A stretch of DNA of 18,535 bases from UBA5189 sp035631615. GTDB taxonomy: Bacteria > Chloroflexota > Limnocylindria > Limnocylindrales > CSP1-4. Where the stretch lies: positions 1-18,535 of the forward strand of contig DASQIK010000006.1 of NCBI GenBank assembly GCA_035631615.1, given 5' to 3'. Positions 7,456 through 14,392 of the stretch are shown piece after piece. Below the pieces are notes generated by a model. It was not told the origin of the DNA and did not search any database. It saw nothing but the letters and a program-made list of their open reading frames with translations. The position numbers and the translations under genes were made by a program. The first letter of the stretch is position 1, and every line of letters starts with the position of its first letter.

Positions 7456-9287
7456 CGCTGCCGTTCCGCCGCCGCCACCACGATGACGACGCCGCCCACG
7501 ATCGCGCCCACGCGCTGATCTCGAATGAGCTTCTCGAGCCGCTCAGCGAGGCGGAGGCGGGCTGGCTGGCCGGCCATCTTGGCGGTTGCCCCGACTGCCG
7601 CCGCGACCGCGACGCATACCTCGCCGATCGCGCCCTCGTGCGCTCGCTCCGCGACCACGCGCCGGAGCCGCCGCGCGACCTGTGGGCGCGGACCTCGGCC
7701 GCGCTCGACCGCGAGGCCCGCAACCGGCCCGCGCGTTCGACCGAGGATCGGACGCCGCGAAGATTCCCGCTCGCGCCCGCCGCGGGCGTTCTCGTCCTGC
7801 TGGTCGTGATCGGCGCGGCGTTCGCCCCGCGGCTCGTCCCGCCGACCATCACGGCGCTCGGGACGTCGAGCCCCCAGACGACGGCCGACGCCGGGCAGCC
7901 AACCCCGTTCCTGGTTGCCGCGGCCCCGGTCGGCTGGGTCCGCCAGACGCGCGACGGCTCGTGGGAGCTCGTGATCAGCGATGTGCAGGCGGTCTGCCCG
8001 CACGCGCAGTCGGGCTGCCAGTCGCTCGGCGAGGACGTCCACGGCCGGCCGGTCGCGCTCAGCAATCCTCCGGCGAGCGTGTCCATCTCCCCGGACGAGC
8101 ACCACCTCGTGGTCGAGTCGCTCGGCCAGGGTGCCGCCCCGAACAAGATCCTGGTCGTGCCGGTGCCGGCGCCGACACCTGCCGCGACCCCGGAGGTTCC
8201 GGCCACGGTCGCGCCGCAGTCGGGCGTGCCCGAGACCGCGCCAACCAGCCCGAGCCCGATCCCGTCCTCCACCATCGCCGCCGGGGTCATCGAGATCGCG
8301 TCCGGCGTCACCGTCGTGGGCGACACGGCGTACTCCGACGACGGCAAGTGGCTGGCGTTCTCCGCACGACCCGCCAACGGGTCTGCCGGCCCCGACCTGT
8401 ACCTGTGGCACGTCGGCGATCCCGTCGCGCTGCCCGTCACGACGGACCACCAGACTTACTTCTCGGCCTGGTTCGGCAACCAGGTGCTGGCGAGCCGGGT
8501 GGGCGTCGCCGCGGCCCCCTTGGCCAGCAACGACCCGCAGGCCACGGGTGACCTCTCCTCTGCCGCTCCTTTACCCGCCGCCAGTGCCGACATATCGGCG
8601 AGCGCCGACGCGCCCTCCGCCGCCCCGGCCATCGTGGGCCATCCATCGTCGTTCCTGCTCGATCCCTCGACGCTCACCCGTTCCGAGATCACCCAGCCGG
8701 ACGTGTGGCTGCCCGTGGTCGATCCCACCGGTCGTTTCGTCGCGTTCTGGTCCGGCACGCTGACGGCCAGCCCCGATGGCCGCGACTGGCGCCCCGGCGA
8801 GGGCCACCTCGTCCTCGACGGTTGGTCGACGGGCGTCGCGCCGGCACCGTCGGCCAGCGCGGACGCTGCCTCGTCAACCGCCGCCACGACGAGTGCAGCG
8901 ACGACGCCGGCAGCCACGACGCCGCCCGTCGGCCCGATCGGGTCGCCGGTGACGATCGTCGAGGGCCGGGCCGCCACGTTCTCCAGCAAGTTCGACCCGA
9001 CCGGCACGCGGCTCGCGATCTGGGTCGCCGATGATCACGACCCGACGGTCGGGCGTCTGTACCTGCAGGTGCTCGATCCGACCACCGGCGCGGTCGACCA
9101 GACGATCGCGCCCCTGCCCGGCGTGCCGGCGCTGCGCCGCTTCTCGATCGAGGAAGGCCGGCTGGCGTGGGTGAGCCCGCCCGGCCAGGACGGCCAGGAC
9201 AGCTCGGTCCAGGTTCTGGGCTGGTCGCACGACAACTTCGGCGAGGTCCGGACCATCCCGTCGAAGGACCTGTTCATCGTCCGCTGA
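7452..9287 (+). CDS. Membrane anti-sigma factor with extracytoplasmic propeller-like domain
   Basis: Protein of 611 residues whose ATG overlaps the sigma factor stop (ATGA). The cytoplasmic N terminus carries a zinc-binding anti-sigma motif HLGGCPDC (H42, C46, C49). One transmembrane helix spans about 107-126, which puts the last ~480 residues outside. That part contains at least four short strands of the WD/TolB-propeller style, with SPDEHHLVVE (213-222), SDDGKWLAFSA (295-305), DPTGRFVAFWSG (424-435) and DPTGTRLAIWVAD (515-527). They are separated by low-complexity Pro/Ala/Ser/Thr segments (about 237-276, 365-393, 463-494). C182 and C189 may form a disulfide. The inferred role is to sequester the sigma factor and release it on an envelope signal. 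The outer domain could bind a cell-wall or ligand cue. The zinc-finger and topology calls are solid and the propeller is inferred. Confidence 0.85.
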   Translation: MTLPFRRRHHDDDAAHDRAHALISNELLEPLSEAEAGWLAGHLGGCPDCRRDRDAYLADRALVRSLRDHAPEPPRDLWARTSAALDREARNRPARSTEDRTPRRFPLAPAAGVLVLLVVIGAAFAPRLVPPTITALGTSSPQTTADAGQPTPFLVAAAPVGWVRQTRDGSWELVISDVQAVCPHAQSGCQSLGEDVHGRPVALSNPPASVSISPDEHHLVVESLGQGAAPNKILVVPVPAPTPAATPEVPATVAPQSGVPETAPTSPSPIPSSTIAAGVIEIASGVTVVGDTAYSDDGKWLAFSARPANGSAGPDLYLWHVGDPVALPVTTDHQTYFSAWFGNQVLASRVGVAAAPLASNDPQATGDLSSAAPLPAASADISASADAPSAAPAIVGHPSSFLLDPSTLTRSEITQPDVWLPVVDPTGRFVAFWSGTLTASPDGRDWRPGEGHLVLDGWSTGVAPAPSASADAASSTAATTSAATTPAATTPPVGPIGSPVTIVEGRAATFSSKFDPTGTRLAIWVADDHDPTVGRLYLQVLDPTTGAVDQTIAPLPGVPALRRFSIEEGRLAWVSPPGQDGQDSSVQVLGWSHDNFGEVRTIPSKDLFIVR

Positions 9288-9306
9288 CCGGCGGGACTCC
9301 GCCGGT
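9287..9306 (+). terminator. Perfect 8-bp hairpin after the anti-sigma gene
   Basis: ACCGGCGG and CCGCCGGT pair perfectly around a GACT loop, beginning at the last base of the anti-sigma stop codon. No U-run follows. It probably ends or attenuates the sigma/anti-sigma transcript before the separate promoter of the next gene, ten bases downstream. In high-GC genomes such U-poor hairpins are common terminator candidates. Confidence 0.5.
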
Positions 9307-9315
9307 CCGATGGCG

Positions 9316-9321
9316 TACAGT
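9316..9321 (+). promoter_or_regulatory. -10 box for leaderless RlpA-like gene
   Basis: TACAGT ends eight bases before ATG 9330, in the 42-base gap after the anti-sigma gene. No Shine-Dalgarno sequence is present. The transcript should begin at or within two bases of the ATG. Confidence 0.55.
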
Positions 9322-9329
9322 GGCGCCAG

Positions 9330-9893
9330 ATGCGACCCAGCAGGACGGTCGCAAGGGCCGCGCTCGCCGCGGTGCTTGCGCTCGGCGCGCTGCCGGGGCT
9401 CGTCGGCTCCCATGAGCCGGGCCGGGGCCAGCCCATCGATGCAGCGGCGTTCGGACAGGTCTTCCTCGCGACCACGCAGGATCGGCAAGTCGGCGGAGAC
9501 ATCGTCTTCGACGCCGCTGGTCGGTCGGACGGCGTCCTGCGCGCGACGGACCCGATCGCTGAGCTGGCATCCGGTCGCGCCGCCGGTCCTGACGACCGCC
9601 CGCAGCCGAACGTCGGCGGTGCCCGGCCCAGCTGGATCTGGAAGGCGCCCCGGTACTCGATGTCCGGGTACGCCTCGTTCTACGACAACGGGACGACCGC
9701 GATGCGCGATGTCCCGCGCGGCACCACGATCGTGATCTGCGGCGCGGGAGGCTGCATCGAGACGGTCGTCTCCGACTACGGGCCTGCGAAGACGACCGGG
9801 CGGATCATCGACATGTACCGCCCGGACTTCTTCCGGATCTGCGGCTGCGGATCGTGGTCGGGCACGACCCAGGTGACCGTCAAGGTCTACTGA
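9330..9893 (+). CDS. Secreted RlpA-like double-psi beta-barrel protein
   Basis: Exported protein of 187 residues. The N terminus is a signal peptide (basic RPSRTVARA, hydrophobic 10-26, likely cleavage near 26-28). A flexible stretch (30-105) precedes the C-terminal double-psi beta-barrel. RlpA hallmarks are SGYASFYDNGTTAM (112-125), DVPRGTTIVI (127-136), SDYGP (148-152) and GRIIDMYRPDFFRI (157-170), ending GTTQVTVKVY. D149 and D161 align with the conserved aspartates of RlpA/expansin-type barrels. Four cysteines (137, 142, 171, 173) are unusual for RlpA and suggest disulfides. There is no SPOR domain. A role in peptidoglycan binding or cleavage is plausible but unproven. A 3D-domain (MltA-like) or expansin-like protein is the alternative. 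Its 3' end contains the region upstream of the pyr promoter. Confidence 0.78.
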   Translation: MRPSRTVARAALAAVLALGALPGLVGSHEPGRGQPIDAAAFGQVFLATTQDRQVGGDIVFDAAGRSDGVLRATDPIAELASGRAAGPDDRPQPNVGGARPSWIWKAPRYSMSGYASFYDNGTTAMRDVPRGTTIVICGAGGCIETVVSDYGPAKTTGRIIDMYRPDFFRICGCGSWSGTTQVTVKVY

Positions 9894-9898
9894 GGCGA

Positions 9899-9904
9899 TA
9901 CACT
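9899..9904 (+). promoter_or_regulatory. -10 box of the pyr cluster
   Basis: TACACT ends five bases before GTG 9910, placing the predicted transcription start on or next to that GTG. It overlaps nothing but the short gap after the RlpA-like stop. No good -35 hexamer at standard spacing was found, and any upstream element would lie inside the RlpA-like gene. Confidence 0.5.
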
Positions 9905-9909
9905 CCGGC

Positions 9910-9975
9910 GTGACCTTCGAGGCCCGGCCGCGCGAGCCGGTGGATGGCCCAGAGAGGCCGGGAGGCAGCCTGTGA
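9910..9975 (+). CDS. Predicted leaderless pyr leader ORF (21 codons)
   Basis: A GTG five bases after the TACACT box opens a 21-codon frame that ends at TGA 9973-9975, overlapping the pyrR start codon (GTGA). The peptide begins MTFEARPREP and ends ERPGGSL. It is hydrophilic, with no pyrimidine-related codon bias that I can interpret. The PyrR-type hairpin (9946-9959) and the pyrR Shine-Dalgarno (9960-9965) lie inside the frame, so a ribosome translating it would cross the regulatory site and stop exactly at pyrR. Existence as a translated ORF is inferred from promoter spacing and overlap. It could also be untranslated leader RNA, or a 5' extension not used by ribosomes. Confidence 0.5.
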   Translation: MTFEARPREPVDGPERPGGSL

Positions 9976-9983
9976 CCGGTCGC
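9932..9983 (+). promoter_or_regulatory. PyrR-binding RNA hairpin overlapping the pyrR translation start
   Basis: The RNA reads GGCC-CAGAGA-GGCC at 9946-9959, a 4-bp stem closing the hexaloop CAGAGA. This matches the core of known PyrR binding loops (consensus around CCNGNGAGG with loop CNGNGA). A lower stem pairs 9932-9941 (GCGAGCCGGT, one bulged G) with 9975-9983 (ACCGGTCGC). It encloses the Shine-Dalgarno GGGAGG (9960-9965) and the GTG of pyrR (9972). A competing hairpin, CCGGC 9924-9928 with GCCGG 9936-9940, would free the lower stem. No U-run or terminator hairpin follows, so translational repression rather than transcription attenuation is predicted. PyrR-dependent translational repression is known in Mycobacterium smegmatis. 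Confidence 0.72.
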
Positions 9984-10538
9984 CGGATCATGACCGCGGA
10001 CGAGATCCGCCGCGCGGTGATCCGCATCTCCCACGAGATCGTCGAGAAGCAGGCCGGCACGGCCGGGCTCGTCCTCGTCGGGATCCAGCGCCGGGGCGTT
10101 CCTCTCGCACTCCGGCTCGCGGCGGCCATCGCCGACCACGAGGGCGCGCCCCTCGCCGTCGGTGCGCTCGACATCACCTTCTACCGCGACGACCTCTCGA
10201 GGCTCGGCCAGTCGCCGGTGCTGAAGGGCACCGACGTGCCGTTCGAGATCGAGGGCGCGACGGTCGTCCTCGTCGATGACGTGCTGTACACCGGCCGGAC
10301 CGTGCGGGCCGCGATGGACGCGCTGCGCGAGTTCGGCCGACCCCGCGCCGTCCGCCTGGCGGTCCTCGTCGATCGGGGGCACCGCGAGCTGCCGATCCGC
10401 GCCGACCACGTCGGCAAGAACGTGCCGACGTCGCGCGACGAGATCGTCAAGGTCCGGGTGAGCGAGATCGACGGCGAGGACGCGGTCGACATCGAGCAGG
10501 TGCCGGTCAGCGTGGCCGCCGCACCGGGCGCCGAATGA
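9972..10538 (+). CDS. pyrR: Bifunctional pyr operon RNA-binding regulator / uracil phosphoribosyltransferase PyrR
   Basis: PyrR binds pyr mRNA in response to UMP/UTP versus PRPP and also has uracil phosphoribosyltransferase activity. It has 188 residues, a normal length. The PRPP-binding loop is VVLVDDVLYTGRTVR (98-112). Other signatures are IRRAVIRISHEIVEK (12-26), LVGIQRRGVPLA (36-47), DITFYRDDLS (67-76) and AVLVDRGHRELPIRADHVGKN (130-150, typical PyrR). The last ten residues are a small Ala-rich tail. GTG 9972 is chosen because GGGAGG ends six bases upstream and the N terminus matches the family (RRIMTADEIRR). It overlaps the leader ORF stop (GTGA) and its own stop overlaps the pyrB start (ATGA). 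Codons 2-4 lie in the 3' arm of the predicted PyrR-binding structure, implying autoregulation. Confidence 0.95.
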   Translation: MTGRRIMTADEIRRAVIRISHEIVEKQAGTAGLVLVGIQRRGVPLALRLAAAIADHEGAPLAVGALDITFYRDDLSRLGQSPVLKGTDVPFEIEGATVVLVDDVLYTGRTVRAAMDALREFGRPRAVRLAVLVDRGHRELPIRADHVGKNVPTSRDEIVKVRVSEIDGEDAVDIEQVPVSVAAAPGAE

Positions 10539-11575
10539 GTCACGTCCTTGCGGTTGGGGCCGACGGAGCGTCAGACGCCGGCGCTGGTGCGGCGCCGGGC
10601 GGGTCGGCCGCGGGCTCGCGGGCGGCATGGCCGCACCGGCACCTCCTCGACACCGATGTCCTGACCTGGCCGCAGATCGAGCTGGTGCTCGACACGGCAC
10701 GCCACATGGTCGAGATCGTCGCCGGGGAGCGGCCGCGCTCGACCGCCCTGCGCGGCGTCGGCGTGACGAACCTGTTCTACGAGGCGTCGACGCGGACCCG
10801 GGTCAGCTTCGAGGTCGCAGCGAGGCACCTCTCGGCGGACGTGGTGAACGTGGCGGTGAGCGGCTCGTCGATCGAGAAGGGCGAGTCGCTGCTCGACACG
10901 ATGCGGACCCTGGAGGCGCTCGGCGCGAAGGTCCTCGTGATCCGCCACGCGACCTCCGGTGCGCCGTACCTCGTGGCGCGTGCGTTCCGCGGATCGGTCG
11001 TGAACGCGGGCGACGGGCGCCATGCCCACCCGACGCAGGCCCTGCTCGACCTCGCCACGCTGCTCCGCCACGTGCCGGGTGGGTCGCTCCGCGGGCGCAA
11101 GGTCGTGATCCTGGGAGACATCCTCCATTCGCGGGTCGCGCGGAGCAACCTGTGGACGCTCACCGCCGCGGGCGCCGACGTCTGGCTGTGCGGCCCGGCC
11201 ACGCTCCTGCGTGGCTTCGACGCATGGGCCGCCGCCGGCGTCGGCGGAGAGCGCCGGTTCACGGTCACGTCCGACGTCGCCGCCGCGCTGCGTGATGCCG
11301 ACGCCGTCATGGCGCTTCGGATCCAGAAGGAGCGGATGGCTTCGGGGCTCCTGCCTTCGCTGCACGAGTACGCGGCGCGGTTCGGGCTGACGAAGGAGCG
11401 GCTTGCAACTGCCGCCGAAGGCTGCGTGGTCATGCACCCCGGGCCGGTGAACGAGGGCATCGAGATCGCATCGGACGTGGCCAATGGGCCGCACTCGCTC
11501 GTGACCGAGCAGGTCGCGACCGGGGTCGCGATCCGGATGGCCGTGCTGTCGCTCGTGACGTCGGTGGCGCCGTGA
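10535..11575 (+). CDS. pyrB: Aspartate carbamoyltransferase catalytic chain PyrB
   Basis: Condenses carbamoyl phosphate with aspartate to N-carbamoyl-aspartate, the committed step of pyrimidine synthesis. It has 346 residues, about 30 longer than usual because of a Gly/Ala/Ser-rich N-terminal extension (about 5-31). The carbamoyl phosphate site STRTR (85-89), K115 in GSSIEKGES, H165-P166-T167-Q168, ILGDILHSRVARSN (192-205), ALRIQKER (260-267) and HPGPVNEGIEI (301-311) are all intact. No PyrI regulatory chain is adjacent. That, together with a following dihydroorotase, resembles Gram-positive-type clusters. The ATG overlaps the pyrR stop and the stop overlaps the pyrC start, so expression should follow pyrR translation. 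Confidence 0.96.
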   Translation: MSHVLAVGADGASDAGAGAAPGGSAAGSRAAWPHRHLLDTDVLTWPQIELVLDTARHMVEIVAGERPRSTALRGVGVTNLFYEASTRTRVSFEVAARHLSADVVNVAVSGSSIEKGESLLDTMRTLEALGAKVLVIRHATSGAPYLVARAFRGSVVNAGDGRHAHPTQALLDLATLLRHVPGGSLRGRKVVILGDILHSRVARSNLWTLTAAGADVWLCGPATLLRGFDAWAAAGVGGERRFTVTSDVAAALRDADAVMALRIQKERMASGLLPSLHEYAARFGLTKERLATAAEGCVVMHPGPVNEGIEIASDVANGPHSLVTEQVATGVAIRMAVLSLVTSVAP

Positions 11576-13002
11576 CGCCGGCGACCGAGGCGACGCGCGG
11601 CGAGGTCGGCCGGAGGGTCGACCTCGATCTCCGTGGGGCGTGGCTCGTGGATCCCGCAACCGGGCGGGCCGGCACCGCGGATCTCGTGATGACCGATGGC
11701 GTGATCGAGTCGGTGACCTGGCACGACGAGCACGAGCCGGGCGTCGGCGACGACCTGGGCGTGGTGGTCGCGCCCGGTTTCATCGACCTGCATGCACACC
11801 TCCGTGAGCCCGGCAACGAGGGCGCCGAGACGATCGCCTCGGGCCTCGCCGCTGCGGCGCACGGCGGATTCACGACGGTCTGCGCGATGCCGAACACGAC
11901 GCCGCCGGTCGATCACGCGGCGATGGTCGCAGCGGCACGGGCCTCGGCGACGGCGTCCGGATCGCCGGTGACGATGCTCGCGTACGGGGCCGCAACGCTC
12001 GGGCGGGCGGGGGAGCAGCTGGCGCCGCTGGGCGAGCTGGCGGATGCCGGGGTCATCGGCTTCAGCGATGACGGATCACCGATCCACCGCCCGGAGCTGT
12101 TCCGGAACGCGCTCGCCTACGCGGGGATGCTCCGTCTGCCCCTGATCGACCATCCCGAGGACCTCGCCCTGACGGCCGGCGCCGAGGCGAACGACGGGCT
12201 CGTCGCGACCGTTCTCGGGCTCAAGGGCTGGCCGGGCGCGGCGGAGTCGAGCGCCGTCGCGCTGGACCTCGCACTGCTGGCCGATGTCGCGCACGACGTC
12301 CCGTCCGCGCGCCTGCACCTGACCCATCTCTCCACGGCTGCGTCCATCGAGCACGTGCGGCGCGCGAAGGCCGCCGGCCTACCGGTGACCTGCGATGTGA
12401 CGCCGCATCACCTCGCACTCACCGACGAGTGGGTCGCGGGCGCTCGCCGCTGGGCCTGGCAGGCCCTCGCGGACGATGGCCGCGCCCGGGATCCCTGGCG
12501 CGACGGCGCGCTCATTGCCGCGCCGTTCGACAGCGCGCTGCGCGTGAATCCGCCGCTGCGCTCGCCCGTCGACGCTCGGGCGTGCCTCGCGGGCCTGCTC
12601 GACGGGACCGTTGATGCGATTGCCACCGATCACGCGCCGCACACCGAGGTCGACAAGGATGTCGAGTTCGGGCTGGCGAAGCCGGGCATCGCCGGGATCG
12701 AGATCGCGCTCGGCGTGCTCCTGGAGCTGGTCGATGCCGGGCTGCTGCCCCTCGCTCGCCTGATCGAGGCCCTCACGACGGGGCCTGCGCGTGTGCTCGG
12801 CATCGGCCGCCAGCCGCAGATCGAGGTCGGCAGGCAGGCCGATCTGGTCGTGTTCGATCGGGCGCGTCGGTGGACCGTCGAGGCGGGGAGCCTCCTGACG
12901 CGGGGCCATGGAAACCCGCTGCTCGGCCGGCAGCTCCCCGGTCGCGTGCTGTTCACGGTCGCGAGCGGCCGGCTCGCCTTCGAGGCGCCCGAGGCCGGCT
13001 GA
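11572..13002 (+). CDS. pyrC: Dihydroorotase PyrC (class I)
   Basis: Zinc amidohydrolase that cyclises carbamoyl-aspartate to dihydroorotate. It has 476 residues, longer than the ~430 typical of class I. Metal and substrate motifs are present: IDLHAHLREPG (71-81, H74 and H76), CAMPNTTPP (104-112), FSDDG (164-168) with the metal aspartate, DHPED (193-197), HLTHLS (249-254), and ATDHAPH (351-357) with the catalytic D353. An insertion of roughly 25 residues, rich in Trp, Arg and Asp, lies between LTDE (283-286) and VNPPLR (325-330), where relatives have only about a dozen. The start is GTG 11572, overlapping the pyrB stop (GTGA). carAB, pyrD, pyrF and pyrE do not follow within the window. Confidence 0.95.
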   Translation: MTPATEATRGEVGRRVDLDLRGAWLVDPATGRAGTADLVMTDGVIESVTWHDEHEPGVGDDLGVVVAPGFIDLHAHLREPGNEGAETIASGLAAAAHGGFTTVCAMPNTTPPVDHAAMVAAARASATASGSPVTMLAYGAATLGRAGEQLAPLGELADAGVIGFSDDGSPIHRPELFRNALAYAGMLRLPLIDHPEDLALTAGAEANDGLVATVLGLKGWPGAAESSAVALDLALLADVAHDVPSARLHLTHLSTAASIEHVRRAKAAGLPVTCDVTPHHLALTDEWVAGARRWAWQALADDGRARDPWRDGALIAAPFDSALRVNPPLRSPVDARACLAGLLDGTVDAIATDHAPHTEVDKDVEFGLAKPGIAGIEIALGVLLELVDAGLLPLARLIEALTTGPARVLGIGRQPQIEVGRQADLVVFDRARRWTVEAGSLLTRGHGNPLLGRQLPGRVLFTVASGRLAFEAPEAG

Positions 13003-13027
13003 TCCGGCCCGGTTGGCGAGGCCCGGA
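13003..13027 (+). terminator. Hairpin after pyrC
   Basis: TCCGGCC (13003-13009) pairs with GGCCCGGA (13020-13027) with one bulged C around a ten-base loop, immediately after the pyrC stop. There is no U-run. It is a candidate end of the pyr transcript, since the next gene has its own -10 box. Confidence is low because the region is very GC-rich. Confidence 0.3.
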
Positions 13028-13053
13028 CCCATCCTCGCGCGCGTCGCGCCCGA

Positions 13054-13059
13054 TACGAT
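13054..13059 (+). promoter_or_regulatory. -10 box for leaderless FAD oxidoreductase gene
   Basis: TACGAT ends seven bases before ATG 13067. The box itself overlaps an in-frame ATG at 13058, which argues that 13067 is the true start. No Shine-Dalgarno sequence is seen. Confidence 0.55.
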
Positions 13060-13066
13060 GTCGCGG

Positions 13067-14392
13067 ATGCCCAAGCTTCCGCCGCTGAACCTCGACTATG
13101 AGCGCCGCGCGTACTGGCACGCGACGATGCCGCAGCTTCCCGATCGGAGCGGGCGGGACCTGCCGGATTCGGTCGACGCGATCGTCGTCGGCGGCGGCTA
13201 CACGGGCACCGCGGCGGCGCGCAAGCTCGCGCTCCAGGGCGCGCGGACGGTCCTGCTCGAAGCGAACACGCTTGGCTTTGGCGCATCGACGCGCAATGGC
13301 GGGATCGCCCACCCGGGCTTCAAGTGGGGCCCCGATACGCTCACGAAGCGCCACGGTCACGAGCTCGCCCAGGCGCTCTACGCCGAGAGCGTCCAGGCCA
13401 CCGACCTGCTGGCCGGCATCGTGCGCGACCAGGGCATCGACGCCGAGCTGCGCTTCAACGGCTACCTCGAGCTCGCCTGGGCGCGCAGGCATGCCGATGA
13501 CTTCCCCGGCGAGGTCGCTGCGCTTGCCGAATTCGGCACGAAGGCGCGAGCGCTCCCGCGCGACCAGCTCGCGACCGAGATCGGGACGACGGCGTATCAC
13601 GGCGGGCTCGCCGTCGACGCCGGCGGCGTCCTCCACCCGGCGAAGTGGTTCGTGGCGCTCGTCGGCCTGGCCGAGCGAGCCGGCGCCGAGCTCCACGAGG
13701 GGGTCCGCGCGACCTCGATCCGCCGCCAGGCCGACGGCCGCTTCGTCGTCGAGACGAAGCGCGGCGCGATCCTGGCCCGCGACGTCCTCGTGGCGACCAA
13801 CGGCTACACGGACGGCGTCGCGCCGACGCTGCGCCGGCGGATCATCCCGATCGGCAGCTACATCATCGCCACCGAGCCGCTGCCGGAGGACCTCGCCCGC
13901 GAGCTGTCACCGACCGGCCGGGCGTACTTCGACACGAAGAACTTCCTGTCGTATTGGCATGTATCGAAGGACCGCCGGATGCTGTTCGGGGGCCGTGTGA
14001 GCTTCCTGCCGACGACGGTCGATCGGACAGCGAAGCTGCTGTACAAGCGGATGCTCGAGGTCCATCCGCAGCTCGCGGGTTACAAGGTCGAGTACTCCTG
14101 GGGCGGCAAGGTCGCGCTCACGATGGATCGCATGCCGCACATCGGGCGCGCCGGGGGTGTGATGTACGCGATGGGTTATTCGGGCACGGGCCTCGTGATG
14201 TCGAACTGGCTGGGCACGCGCGCGGCGGAGTGGATGGGTGGGGGCGAGGCGCCCGCGCTCGCGAAGCTGCGCTTCCCGATCGTGCCGGCACCGTACGAGG
14301 GCCGGCCGTGGTTCCTGCCATTCGCCGGCGAGTTCTTCCGGTTCCGCGATCGGATGGCCGCCCGCGAGAAGGACGCCGCGCCCGACGCCTAG
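13067..14392 (+). CDS. FAD-dependent amine/amino-acid oxidoreductase (DAO family, PuuB/OrdL-like)
   Basis: Flavoprotein of 441 residues in the D-amino-acid oxidase superfamily. The Rossmann FAD motif is DAIVVGGGYTGTAAARKLALQG (37-58), followed by the acidic ribose-binding E65 in VLLEAN. The next signature, LGFGASTRNGG (69-79), is typical of gamma-glutamylputrescine oxidase and related enzymes. The C-terminal FAD segment is MYAMGYSGTGLVMSNWLG (366-383). Such enzymes oxidise a C-N bond of an amine or secondary amino acid and release an aldehyde or imine, with H2O2 if oxygen is the acceptor. The substrate is unknown and no polyamine genes surround it. The last ~45 residues carry an aromatic-rich tail. 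Stops of this gene and of the opposing gene share CTAG (14389-14392). Confidence 0.85.
   Translation: MPKLPPLNLDYERRAYWHATMPQLPDRSGRDLPDSVDAIVVGGGYTGTAAARKLALQGARTVLLEANTLGFGASTRNGGIAHPGFKWGPDTLTKRHGHELAQALYAESVQATDLLAGIVRDQGIDAELRFNGYLELAWARRHADDFPGEVAALAEFGTKARALPRDQLATEIGTTAYHGGLAVDAGGVLHPAKWFVALVGLAERAGAELHEGVRATSIRRQADGRFVVETKRGAILARDVLVATNGYTDGVAPTLRRRIIPIGSYIIATEPLPEDLARELSPTGRAYFDTKNFLSYWHVSKDRRMLFGGRVSFLPTTVDRTAKLLYKRMLEVHPQLAGYKVEYSWGGKVALTMDRMPHIGRAGGVMYAMGYSGTGLVMSNWLGTRAAEWMGGGEAPALAKLRFPIVPAPYEGRPWFLPFAGEFFRFRDRMAAREKDAAPDA

Noticed and set aside
9910..9990. Classical Bacillus-type pyr attenuator (antiterminator/terminator).
   Set aside because: No U-run or terminator hairpin lies between the promoter and pyrR. 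The hairpin overlaps the translation start instead.
8874..10700. Long minus-strand open frame opposite the anti-sigma, RlpA-like and pyrR genes.
   Set aside because: It is the antisense shadow of three genes with clear motifs, and its translation shows no recognisable fold.
12908..13066. N-terminal extension of the FAD oxidoreductase into pyrC.
   Set aside because: The extra residues are Arg/Pro-rich and overlap pyrC in another frame. TACGAT seven bases before ATG 13067 gives a better start.
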